Shown here piece after piece: positions 1 through 9,561 of a DNA stretch of 64,000 nucleotides. Numbering within the stretch: the first letter of the stretch is position 1; each line of letters opens with the position of its first letter. The notes beneath the pieces were generated by a model that was not told where the DNA came from, made no database searches, and worked only from the letters and a program-made list of their open reading frames with translations. Origin of the DNA: Delphinapterus leucas (taxonomy: Eukaryota; Chordata; Mammalia; Artiodactyla; Monodontidae); NCBI RefSeq assembly GCF_002288925.2, contig NW_022098001.1:12582557-12646556 (forward strand), given 5' to 3'. The translations under genes and the position numbers were made by a program.

Positions 1-325
1 ATATTTACCAATCATTAAAATAAGACATCAAAAGTACATTGCTGCAGTCTCCTATGTTTATTAAATTCATCAAAATATTTGTTTTTAAATGCCTTTTATC
101 TAATGTGCCAATAATCTTCAAATATTCCATACACGACTAAGTTGACAGTAAATACTCCCCCACCCCTGGCTTTAGCACCCCCAAGTTCTCCACTTCCCTT
201 TCTTGTCTAGGTCCAAATGCCAGTTAAAAGAGTAAGCTCACTGTATACTATGCCTGCTACTTAATTTGTCACTAAATAGATGAATACTGGAGTCTTTACC
301 TGGATGAAGGGCAATGCCTGAACCC

Positions 326-423
326 ACATCCAAGTTACGACCTCCACTTCCAAGTTATGACCACCTCCCTTCCAAGATATGCCCCCCCTTCCAAGATATG
401 AACCTACTTCCAAGATATGGTCA
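326..423. repeat. Imperfect minisatellite
   Basis: About five degenerate copies of a 17-20 bp unit of the form 'cttccaagatatga' (with 'aagttatga' and 'aagttacga' variants) follow one another. It makes the open frames seen on both strands here, which are not genes. Confidence 0.75.
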
Positions 424-753
424 TCAGGAGTGTAAGCCCCAAGGCAAACTGTTGTGTGTGTCAAATATCTTACCCTCGCAAAATCAGGTAAGGTGAAGGT
501 CAGGCTTGAAAGAGGAGAGAAAAGTTACTGTAGTAAGAGCCAGAGCACAGGTGAAGGGAAAAAAAGGTGTCCCATTTTGACAGCATTCATTCTCCTCCCT
601 CAGGTAACAGTCACTCCATTTTTATCTGGGGAGCCAATCCTTTCCTATCACAGTCCAAGGGGATTCAGGCTCTTCCTCCACTTGTAGTTCCAGGGATGAT
701 GCATATTACCTAGGCCAGAGGCAGTCAGGTCAAGCCAATCAAGAGTCAATGAC

Positions 754-958
754 GGGGGGGCTTCCCTGGTGGCACAGTGGTTGAGGGTCCGCCGCCGATG
801 CAGGGGACACGGGTTCGTGCCCCGGTCCGGGAAGATCCCACATGCCGCGGAGCGGCTGGGCCCATGAGCCATGGCCGCTGAGCCTGCGCGTCCGGAGCCT
901 GTGCTCCGCGACGGGAGAGGCCACAGCAGTGAGAGGCCCGCGTACCGCAAAAAAAAAA
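754..958 (+). mobile_element. CHR-2-type SINE
   Basis: A complete tRNA-derived cetacean SINE runs from the ggcttccctggtgg head to the cgtaccgc end and an A-tail. The exact 10-bp TSD agtcaatgac lies at 744-753 and 959-968. It is inserted in the target duplication of the older SINE that follows. Confidence 0.9.
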
Positions 959-968
959 AGTCAATGAC

Positions 969-1265
969 AGGACTTCCCTGGTGGCCCAGTGGTTAAGAAT
1001 CTGCCTGCCAATGCAGGGGACACGGGTTCGAGCCCTGGTCCAGGAAGATCCCACATGCCGCAGAGCAACTAAGCCCGTGTGCCACAACTACTGAGTCTGT
1101 GTTCTAGAGCCCGTGCTCGGCAACAAGAAAAGCCACTGCCATGAGAAGCCCGCGCACCGCAACAAAGAGAAGCCCCCGCTCGCTGCAACTAGAGGAAGCC
1201 CACGCACAGCAACAACGAAGACCCAACACAGCCAAATAAATAAATAAATTTATATTAAAAAAAAA
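969..1265 (+). mobile_element. CHR-1-type SINE (long form)
   Basis: The head 'gacttccctggtggcccagtgg' is degenerate, and the body continues past the short-form end through 'gaagcccacgcac...gacccaacacagccaaataaataaa'. Its 5' flank aagagtcaatgacag resembles its 3' flank aagagttactgaacag, so the younger SINE at 754-958 probably landed in this element's duplicated target. Confidence 0.85.
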
Positions 1266-1499
1266 GAGTTACTGAACAGCTATTTTCAGATTCTTACTAG
1301 AATAACTGGGAAAGAGAAGCTCTTTCTACTACAACTGCTGAGAAGACAGGCTGTTTGCTAACCTGAAGTTGCCATACCCCATCTTGCCACCACAAGGGGA
1401 GTGGTTTCTCCTGGTTGTCGTCAATATCCAAAATCGTCCCTTCTTTAGTAATACGACCTCTCCAGATTCTTACTAGGCACGTGGCTGCCCACGTAGAGA

Positions 1500-1820
1500 C
1501 ATTTCCCAACCCGCACTGCATCTTGTGTAGCCATGGCTATACTCTGACCAATGGGATGTAAGTGGAAGTGACACTACACTTCCAGGCTGTGGCCTAAGGA
1601 GGAATGTGCATGTCCACCCTTTGACTCTTCCTCCTGGCTGGGAGACGGGAAGGATGAAGCAGCCACCTTGGAGCCACAGATAAGAGCTGCATGGGAACAT
1701 GGTAAAACCATCCCACCAGCTCTGTCTTTGGACTGTTATGTCAAAGGGAAATAAAACAGCTATTTTAAGCCACTATATTTGGGGAAATCTCTTTTTAACA
1801 ACAGCTGAGCTGTTACCTTA
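1500..1820 (+). mobile_element. Old LTR fragment, MaLR-like
   Basis: The 3' part has the pattern 'ggactgttatg...aaataaaacagctattttaagccactatatttgggg', typical of old mammalian LTRs with a polyadenylation signal followed by a 'taagccac' segment. A related end occurs at 45,826-45,935. Subfamily is not assigned. Confidence 0.5.
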
Positions 1821-1829
1821 ATTAGGAGA

Positions 1830-2270
1830 AGTCCTGGGAGTAAACCTAAGAAAGGAAAGTTGCACTGAAAGACATGTAAAACCCAAGACCTGATACTTAA
1901 GCCTCTCGATGCAGCCCAGGCTGAAGACAAAACTACTCCTGGACTTCTCCATTATCTTAGCCAAAAAGTTTCTTTTTATTTCTTATGCCAGTCTGAATTG
2001 GGAGTTTTATTACTTGCACTGGGGAGTGTCTTAACTGCTTAAATGATAATGGCTTATGGGCTACTGTTATACCTCATGGTCCCAGGATCTCCTAAGCAGT
2101 AGCTATCGAGCCATCCCTTGCGTCCTCACTGCCTGCTTCCCTGAGTCAATACCAGACAGAAGCCAAAGCAGCTATTCTGCCTCCCCTCAAAACTGTAAAT
2201 TAAGGGCATTCTAGGGCCTGACTTCTTTAAGGGAAACTCACTATTTCTATAAAGTAGTGTTTTACCAACT
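1830..2270. other. Intron 1, unclassified stretch
   Basis: I see no gene, clear repeat or RNA here. The same holds for 1-310, 424-743 and 1270-1490. Confidence 0.5.
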
Positions 2271-2279
2271 AGAATGTGG

Positions 2280-2410
2280 CTATGAGTCACCGAGAGTCTT
2301 GTTAAAATGCAAATTAGAAGTCAGCAGTCTCAGATGGGGTTTGGGGTTCTATATTTCTAATGAGCTCCCAGGTGATGCTCAGGCTGCTGGTCCAGTGCCC
2401 ACATTTTGAG
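2280..2410 (+). mobile_element. MER5-type hAT MITE
   Basis: 'cttgttaaaatgcaaatt ... tatatttctaatgagctcccaggtgatgctcaggctgctggtc ... cacattttgag' is the recognisable body of a MER5A/B (hAT-Charlie) element. First of three in a row. Confidence 0.8.
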
Positions 2411-2423
2411 TAGCAGCGCCCTA

Positions 2424-2565
2424 AAGCAGTGGTCTGCAAGCCTGCCTGCACAGTAGAATCACCAAGGCAGCTTTAAAGAAAAAAAACACTGATATCTGGG
2501 GCCCACCACTAGGGGCCCTCCTTTAGTGGTGCCTGCACCGTCGGGGATGAGAACCATTTCTCAGT
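2424..2565 (+). mobile_element. MER5-type hAT MITE (degraded)
   Basis: It starts 'agcagtggtctgcaagc', continues 'cagtagaatcaccaaggcagcttta ... atatctggggcccacc' and ends 'gatgagaaccatttc'. The order of landmarks fits MER5 with a diverged middle. Confidence 0.65.
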
Positions 2566-2755
2566 AGTTCTCAAATTCTAGCATGCCACAAAAATCACCC
2601 GAAGGGCTTTTAAAAACTCAGATTGCTGGGCCCCACCCCCAGATTTCTGATTTGGTTGGACTGGAGTATGGCCCAGAACCCACATTTCTAACAAGATCCT
2701 AGGTGATAAAGATGCCGCGATCCATCCACACTTTAAGAACCGCTCGTCCAAAGCT
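2566..2755 (+). mobile_element. MER5A-type hAT MITE
   Basis: Landmarks in order: 'gtagttctcaaattctagc', 'aaaatcacccgaagggctttt', 'cagattgctgggccccacccccag', 'catttctaacaagatcctaggtgat' and 'cactttaagaaccgct'. Nearly complete. Confidence 0.85.
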
Positions 2756-2759
2756 AGAG

Positions 2760-4055
2760 TTAATGACTCCTGCAACAGACCTCAATTTCCACTGAGAACA
2801 AATGCCTTTATCTGCCAATTTTATTCTATTAATGCTCCGGAACATCTATCAGGGGATACACTGGGGGAGGGGAGTAGAATTCACATTTCCACTTCCTTGA
2901 TTTCTAAGACTAGTCTCTGTGCATGCTTAATACTTTGTAAAGACAGATTTAACCCTATTGTCGCCAAAATAATAAACAGTAACGATACATTTTCTTCTGG
3001 ATATTACAGACTCATTGGGTTTAAAAGCCTATGAATCATAGCAAATGGCTCCCTTTCACAGCTTGCTCAGAATAATACTTCTTCCATCTGTATTGTAGGA
3101 CAGATACATGTTGAGTGGTAGTTTCGAAAGGGTCAGCATTTTAATGTTATCCTGCAGAGCTGTTTTTAAAAGCTTTGAGAACTCCAGCATTCTTAAACAA
3201 GGTTTTTTTCCCCCTGAGTCAATTAAAGAGATCCTCTTTTATTCAAGGGATGGAAAATTGTGTTCAGAGTTGAGTGAGGGCAAACATGCTCCCAAATTAG
3301 ATATCTGAACAAAGTAAACTATGAATAGATTAGATAATGGGCTGCTGCTTTTCTACTTAAGAAAGAACTAAAGACAACTCAGATGTCTTATTCACAGGAC
3401 AGCCTAAAGCACTCTCTCTTCCCAACTCCAACCGGAAACAGTCTATTTTCATGGAATTAATTCGACTTGAACCAGGTTCAAGTAGCTGAAGTGCAGTTAC
3501 AATAAGAGGGCCATCAGTAAGACATGTGTGCTCGGCTTATACATGACCAGTACATTCAGACAAGCCCTAGAATACATTTTCAGTCAGTAAAACACACCAT
3601 CTCTCTGCTCAAAGCGTGAACTCAGGCAAATCTAATAAGCTGACCCAACATGCTTTTCTGCAACCAGGCCAAGAGGACAGGCACCCTTTGTTCCACCAAG
3701 CAGAGTTTTCAAAAGGCAAGGGAAATATTTCAAATTTTTTAAGACATCCTTAGATGAATTTCATTTACACATGTATAATCTTCTGTCTAAAGACCTCTCA
3801 AATGGCATCCTAATCCACCAACATAATTATCAGAAGAGTATAACCCAAGAGAAAGAGATGTTGAAGAGAAGGGTAGAAGAGGAAAAAGCTCAGATGGAGC
3901 GAGCAGTTCCCAATTCTACACAGCTTAGACTGTGCCGGGAAGCCACTGTATTCCACGTGGCTGCGTCACAGGCAGTGGAGGGCATGGTTTAAGAAGACAA
4001 AATCTTGAGTGCCCGACTTCCTCCGGAGCTGGAGGAGATGACAAAAGCACCCAAA
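2760..4055. other. Intron 1, unclassified stretch
   Basis: AT-rich, no recognisable gene or repeat. Open frames at 3108-3308 and 3771-3992 are short and lack features of genes. Confidence 0.5.
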
Positions 4056-4059
4056 ACAG

Positions 4060-4235
4060 TTCTCTTCTCAAATCTTCCAAAAGTTAGAATCACCTGGGGA
4101 GCTTTCCAGCTGGCTGGGCCCCATCCCCAGAGATTCTGGTTTAATTGGTTCTGGGTGGGGCTCAGGTACAGAGAGCTTTGAAAAGCTCCCTGAATGAGTT
4201 GAATGTGCAGGAAAAGCTGAGAACCACTGACCTAG
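4060..4235 (+). mobile_element. MER5A-type hAT MITE
   Basis: 'agaatcacctggggagcttt', 'tgggccccatccccagagattctgg' and the terminal 'gctgagaaccactgacc' are diagnostic of MER5A. Confidence 0.8.
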
Positions 4236-4464
4236 AACCTGCTCTTCACTCTCCAGATGAGAACAAGAGCTGAAGAGGTAAAACACCACCTCTTTTCACC
4301 AAAAAACAACAGCCACACAAAAAAAAGAAAAAAATTCAGCCTCTCCTTTTGTCTTTCCCATCTGGTCAGTGGCACCATCATTCTTTTCTGTCTCAGTTTC
4401 AAAACCTCAAAAGAGGATGCTTTCTTCTTTGATCAGCACACCTAATTAGCCATCCATTTCAATT

Positions 4465-4690
4465 AGCGTCAGCAGGAGACTAGTGCCTATCCTACACCAG
4501 GCACTCTCCTAAATGCTTGACGTGCAGGAACTCTAATCCTCATAGCATCTCGATGAGCTGCTACTGTGACTCGTCTTCTTTTCACAGATGAGAAAACTGA
4601 GGCCCAGAGAGACTAAGTAACCTGCTGAAAGCCCTACAGCCAGACACCAGCAGATCTGGTATTTAAAGAGATTCCTATTCATTCTACACT
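4465..4690 (+). mobile_element. MIR SINE
   Basis: 'taccaggcactctcctaaatgcttgac', then 'cacagatgagaaaactgaggcccagagag' and 'gtaacctgctgaaagcc' is the standard MIR core and tail order. Confidence 0.85.
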
Positions 4691-6986
4691 CAGTTCTCCC
4701 ATTCTCTCCACAGACAGAAGCTTGGGGAGAGAAGCCTTTGAGGTAAGATGCTAAATGTTGGTAAAGAAATCAGGAAATGTGTGACCTAGAATATTAGCCC
4801 AACAATGCAAATGAAGGGTCTGACCCATCACTAACGGGGACTGCACCCATCAGATTGCTTTAAAAAGTGATTATACATTTAAACACTCTCACTGCTCTCT
4901 TGAAAGATTACAGTATCAAGCCAGGGCTATTTAAAGCTAGAAAAACTGAGGATCTGACTTCTGCTCTGTCACCTAAAATACAGCCATGGAAAGCAATACC
5001 GCCTAGCAGTTGTGAGACAATTATAGGCAATAAATGGGAAACGCCTACCATAGTTCTAAGCACACAGTAGGAGATCACTGTAGTAATTTCTCATGTTATT
5101 GTCTTTTAACAAAATTCAATTCTTAAAAATATCATCCCACAGACTTATTTTCTGAAAAACTAGGACTCAAATATATTCATGTTATTACACTAAGATTGAC
5201 GTCAGTACTCAAGAGAAAAATGTTAGAAGATTATCCAATGCTGGCAAAAAGTGCTTCTACCTGGGCCCTCAGTTCCATAGACATTTTTCCCTGAAGGCTC
5301 TGACATAATTTTAGTATAAAAATCCAAAGAATGTTCTTCTCCCCTCAACCTACAACAGCAGTTTGCTACCTACATAAAATGTGGTAGTAATTCACGAGGA
5401 TTTCGCTTCCAGTTTTGATTCTTATCTCCATGAAGTTTTTATCTCCTTTTCTGCCTGCAAGTCTCCACAATCTTCCCAAGATTTACAAATCAACTTGACT
5501 TCAGTCTCTCTCTCTCTGGGTCTTCCAGATCCTAGTGCTCTCAGGCCTCCTCCCCTAATCAGCCAAAAGGTACACAGACAATAAAGAAGTTAGCAGGAGC
5601 ACATCTTTTGCTGGAAATTCTGAAATTATCTCAACGTCACTTTAAATATTCATTTTGCGCAAAACACACCGATGCAGAGTATATAACATATAATGTATGT
5701 TCCACTTGGAATTTCATTTATTTATCAAACATGTGGCAGAAGTAAGTGTATTAGGTGCTAATCATTAGTGTAGGGAATAAGGGAGAGGACGGAGCCAAAA
5801 AGGGAATGTGTTATGGTAAGAAGAAAATAGCAACAAATCAGATAGCCTGGGCCCAACGTGTAACTCCACCACTAACTAACTATGTGATCTTGGACAAGTC
5901 AATTCTAGCTCCAAAACCCATTGTTACATGCTGAAAAGGCAGAATCCAAAAGAACACGGTGAAAATCATCCCAACACTTGTATACCTCTTTCATTCATCA
6001 GCTAAGACTATTTGATCAACTGAACACATAGTATAAGGTCTAGCTCTCCCCTTTAAGAGTCCAAAGCTTATAAAGTATGGAGAATTAAACTGGATGAAAT
6101 GTAAGATTTCTTTCTCCCGTGATATAAATATCAATAGCCTATACAGGTTCTAAACAATTTCTTGCTCTTTGTGTCTTTTGTACATTTTAATATTCGGAAG
6201 TCTTTGCTTGCAGAGCAGGTGAAGGAAAACTAAAAAGTATGAAAATCCAGTGTCTAATTCTGGTTTCTCTCTAGCATACTGTGCCACTTCAGGGAAGGCT
6301 TTTTTCTAGGAAAGCAGTAACTTCTCTTCTACAAGAGGTTCTTCTTATCCTTCTCAACTGTAGTTCTTGTGCAGTTTTGATTGCTAGATACATTTAACTA
6401 GATTCAGACAAAAACAAACTGATCCATAGTTTACAAAGAATGCATATGTTAAATATGGGCTCAACCCAGGTGCAATTACCCTAAACAATCAAAAGGTAGA
6501 TAATAGTTGCTTGAAGGTAGGTATCATGTCATTTCTTTTTAATCTGCAAGACAAGCAAGAGCTTTGCCCTTGTTTGATGTGCAGTGACACTGACTTACCA
6601 AATATAAAACTTTATCCAATAACTAATCAGGACAATTACAAAATCGAATCAACTCAAAAATAAACAAAATACTCAAACCAAAATACTCTGCACTCTTATC
6701 TAAATGAGTTCAGAGGTGAGACATAAATGAAGTTAAGATTTTAATTCATTAGTAAACCTAACAGATAAATCAGTGTTTATAAGACCTCCTTTAAGCATTT
6801 TACAATTATAATCCCAAGTTCTATGTTAGATTTTTCAAATCTCAACTAAATTTCCAACCCGTATGCAAGTCTATTTTGAGCTTTACTTGAATGTAATCCA
6901 GGAAACGGATGATGCAGGAAAGAAAAAATATAATTCAGCATCACACCCTGCTTGGGGAAAAATAAACTGGTCATAAATGTGTGAAA
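4691..6986. other. Intron 1, mostly unclassified
   Basis: Apart from the small MIR piece at 5838-5925 I see nothing assignable. An L2-like tail may lie at about 5,710-5,780 ('atttatttatcaaacatgtggca'). Confidence 0.45.
5838..5925 (+). mobile_element. MIR fragment
   Basis: 'actccaccactaactaactatgtgatcttggacaagtcaa' matches the MIR central region. Confidence 0.6.
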
Positions 6987-7003
6987 ATATATGTCCCTTG
7001 GTG

Positions 7004-7192
7004 GGCTTCCCTAGTGGCGCAGTGGTTGAGAGTCCGCCTGCCGATCCAGGGGACGCGGGTTCGCGCCCCTGGTCCTGGAAGATCCCACATGCCGCGGAGC
7101 GGCTGGGCCCGTGAGCCACGGCCGCTGAGCCTGCGCATCCGGAGCCTGTGCTCCGCAACGGGAGAGGCCACAACAGTGAAAGGCCCGAGTAA

Positions 7193-7235
<43 letters not shown>
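7004..7235 (+). mobile_element. CHR-2-type SINE with (TA)n tail
   Basis: Head ggcttccctagtggcgc, body to 'gaaaggcccgagt', then an A-run (7193-7210) that has grown a TA microsatellite. The 17-bp TSD atatatgtcccttggtg is exact at 6987-7003 and 7236-7252. The TSD itself begins with ATATAT, which may have seeded the TA expansion. Confidence 0.9.
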
Positions 7236-7245
<10 letters not shown>

Positions 7246-7409
7246 CTTGGTGCCAAGGGTCAGAATGCAAGCAAGAAACAAGAAACATGCATACATATTT
7301 GTGCATATATAATATACTCGGGAATCATGAAACTTAAAGCTGAAAGGAAAGAGGATCAAATGAGTTTATAACACCTACTTTGGGTCAGGTTTTTTGTTAG
7401 AAGTTTTCA

Positions 7410-7600
7410 GTCATTATTGAGGCTAATCTTCAAAATTAACCCAAAAGCAAAATATTATAATTCCCAATTTTACACTGAGAAAAACGAGCTCAGAGATGAT
7501 AAGACACTTCCCGAAGGTCATGTGGCTTTTAGGTGGTAATACCAGAAACTGAACTACAGCATACCTGACTCATCAGCATACCCTTCAATATCATCTCCTG
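7410..7600 (+). mobile_element. MIR SINE
   Basis: 'ttcccaattttacactgagaaaaacgagctcagagatg ... gacacttcccgaaggtcatgtggc' is a diverged MIR core. Confidence 0.7.
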
Positions 7601-7604
7601 TGTT

Positions 7605-7841
7605 ATCTTAATTTGGGAGGGCACACAAGTGAAACATGACAGTGCTAGAACTACAACTTAATGTGAATTAGGATCTATCTATGTTACGACCCATAATTTA
7701 CTGCACTGTCACACACCTGTCATCCATGCAGAGACTGTTGCCTAACAACTCAGTACACAGTGGCTTTTTGGTTCCTAAACATGTCAAATGTATTGAGTCT
7801 TCAGCACAGATGTACTAACCCTAATACAGTAAGCCTTCAGT
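7605..7841. other. Intron 1, unclassified stretch
   Basis: Nothing assignable here, nor at 11,943-12,144. Confidence 0.45.
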
Positions 7842-8400
7842 TAACCAGATATTAGACCTTTATATTAACAGTTTTGTAAATTTTTATCAGATGCTTTTCT
7901 GAATCTGTTGAGATGACCATACTGTTATCTCCCTTAAACTGTTAATAACTGCACTGCTTTCTGATGCTAAAGCATTCCTTGGATAAACCCTATTTGAACT
8001 CATCATTATTCTTTTAATAAGCTGCTGTACTCGGTTTGATAACATTCTATTTAAAATTGTGGGATAGGGAGGGTGGGAGGGAGATGCAAGGGGGAGGAGA
8101 TATGGGGATATATGTATATGTATAGCTGATTCACTTTGTTATAAAGCAGAAACTAACACACCATTGTAAAGCAATTATACTCCAATGAAGATGTTTAAAA
8201 AGTAAATAAATAAAATAAAATTTTGGCATCTATGATCACAAGTGAAACTGGCCTAAAGATTTGTTTTCTTGTGCTTTCCTTGTCTGGTTTTGACACAGAA
8301 TAATGCCAACCTCATGAAACCTTCTGTCATTCTCTAAGCTTTGGAACAAGTATCTGCTCCTTGAAGGATCAGCAAAACTTATTTGTAAAACCATCTAGGT
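7842..8400 (-). mobile_element. Old L1 (L1M-like), antisense, interrupted
   Basis: 7842-8058 and 8221-8400 read as reverse-oriented L1 ORF2 ('ttttatcagatgcttttctgaatctgttgagatgacc', 'taaagcattccttggataaaccc', then 'gacacagaataatgccaacctcatg'). A younger sense L1 3' end (8060-8212) interrupts it. Confidence 0.7.
8060..8212 (+). mobile_element. Short 5'-truncated L1 (3' UTR only)
   Basis: About 150 bp of the cetartiodactyl L1 3' end: the G-rich run (gggatagggagggtgggagg), 'gctgattcactttgttata', and 'gcaattatactccaatgaagatg' followed by an A-rich tail. Candidate short TSD taaaatt on both sides. Confidence 0.8.
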
Positions 8401-8415
8401 CTGGTGCCATTTTTT

Positions 8416-8615
8416 AAAGGTTTTTCTTCTTTTTTTTTTTTTGATGTGGACAATTTTTTTTAAAGCCTCTATTGAATTTTTGTTACAATATTGTTTCTGT
8501 TTTGGCTTTTTTGGCCATGAGGCATGTGGGATCTTAGCTCCCTGACCAGGGATCGAACTCGCACCCCCTGCATTGGAAGGTGAAGTCTCAACCACTGGAC
8601 TGCTAGGGAAATCCC
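8416..8615 (-). mobile_element. Old CHR-type SINE, antisense
   Basis: Reverse-oriented SINE ending 'ccactggactgctagggaaatccc' (reverse of the ggacttccctgg-type head). Its exact 15-bp TSD ctggtgccatttttt lies at 8401-8415 and 8616-8630. Confidence 0.85.
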
Positions 8616-8807
8616 CTGGTGCCATTTTTTTTAATGGAATTTTTTGTTGAGATAATTGTAGATTCACATGCAGTTGTAAGAAATAACACAGAGACTTCTC
8701 TTGCACCCTTTACCCAGTTTACCCCAATGGTAATATTTTATAAATATAAAAACAAGGACAGTGACATTGATACAATTGACCAATCTTATTCAGATTTCCC
8801 CAGTTTT

Positions 8808-9021
8808 TTTTTTTGTTTACTTGGTTTTTTTTGCGGTACGCGGGCCTCTCACTGTTGTGGCCTCTCCCGGTGCCAAGCACAGGCTCCGGACGCGCAGGCT
8901 CGGCGGCCATGGCTCACAGGCCCAGCCGCTCCGCGGCATGTGGGATCTTCCCGGACCAGGGCACGAACCCGTGTCCCCTGCATCGGCAGGGGGACTCTCA
9001 ACCACTGCGCCACCAGGGAAG
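8808..9021 (-). mobile_element. CHR-2-type SINE, antisense
   Basis: Starts with the T-rich reverse of the tail, then gcggtacgcgggcctctcac, and ends 'gcgccaccagggaagc'. TSD ccccagtttt is exact at 8798-8807 and 9022-9031. Confidence 0.9.
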
Positions 9022-9194
9022 CCCCAGTTTTCCGCACTTTCCCCTGTACTCATTTGTGTTTGTGTCTGTGTGTATTTAGTTCTATGCAATTTCATCAATG
9101 CACAGGTTTGTGGATACATAAATACATAGTATATACATATATGTGTAGATATATTTAAATTTATTCAATATAACCAGGGTTTTACTATACATCG

Positions 9195-9231
9195 TTTTTT
9201 TATTAAAGTATCGTTGATTTACAATGTTGTC
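9195..9231 (-). mobile_element. Very short L1 3' end, antisense
   Basis: Only about 37 bp of L1 3' end ('tttttttattaaagtatcgttgatttacaatgttg') with the short repeat ctatacat on both sides. An extreme 5' truncation. Confidence 0.6.
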
Positions 9232-9561
9232 TATACATAGTTTTATATCTGACTTTTTTTCTATTATACAAACAGTTTCCAAGTTATAAACATTCTCCCA
9301 ATATATTTTTAATGGTTGTATGATAATTAATGTATAATTTAGAATCTTTTATTTAACCATTCCTCTAGTATTATACACGTAGGTTGTTTCCATTTTTTAA
9401 ACTATTATAAGTAAAGCTTCAATAAATACATTTACCCAGCTACGATCATTTCCTTTGGAGAGATTTGTAAAGATAAAATTACTGGAGAAACTTTTCATGG
9501 GCCAGAAATAATCAATGACATATTCTCTCACATCACCCACATTTAGAGAAAAGGGTGAGTA

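Larger units (their letters stand above)
8632..9500 (-). mobile_element. Old L1 3' region, antisense, interrupted
   Basis: 8632-8797 ('gttgagataattgtagattcacatgcagttgtaagaaata'), 9032-9185 and 9232-9500 ('atgg...aggttgtttccattttt') match the reversed 3' region of old mammalian L1s. It is split by a CHR SINE and by a tiny L1 insertion. Confidence 0.65.

Noticed and set aside
326..423. Possible CRISPR-like spaced repeat
   Set aside because: Units are short, degenerate and without unique spacers of even length; the rest of the window is vertebrate DNA.
754..958. tRNA gene candidates in the SINE heads
   Set aside because: CHR SINEs derive from tRNA and keep promoter-box-like sequence, but no complete cloverleaf with anticodon arm is present.
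6883..7359. Open frames of 110-160 codons containing runs of Tyr-Ile
   Set aside because: They cross a CHR SINE and its (TA)n tail; the repeat peptide is the translated microsatellite.
8619..9158. 179-codon open frame and several others over SINEs (for example at 55,530 and 50,599)
   Set aside because: All consist of translated CHR SINE sequence with recurring peptides in each frame; not genes.
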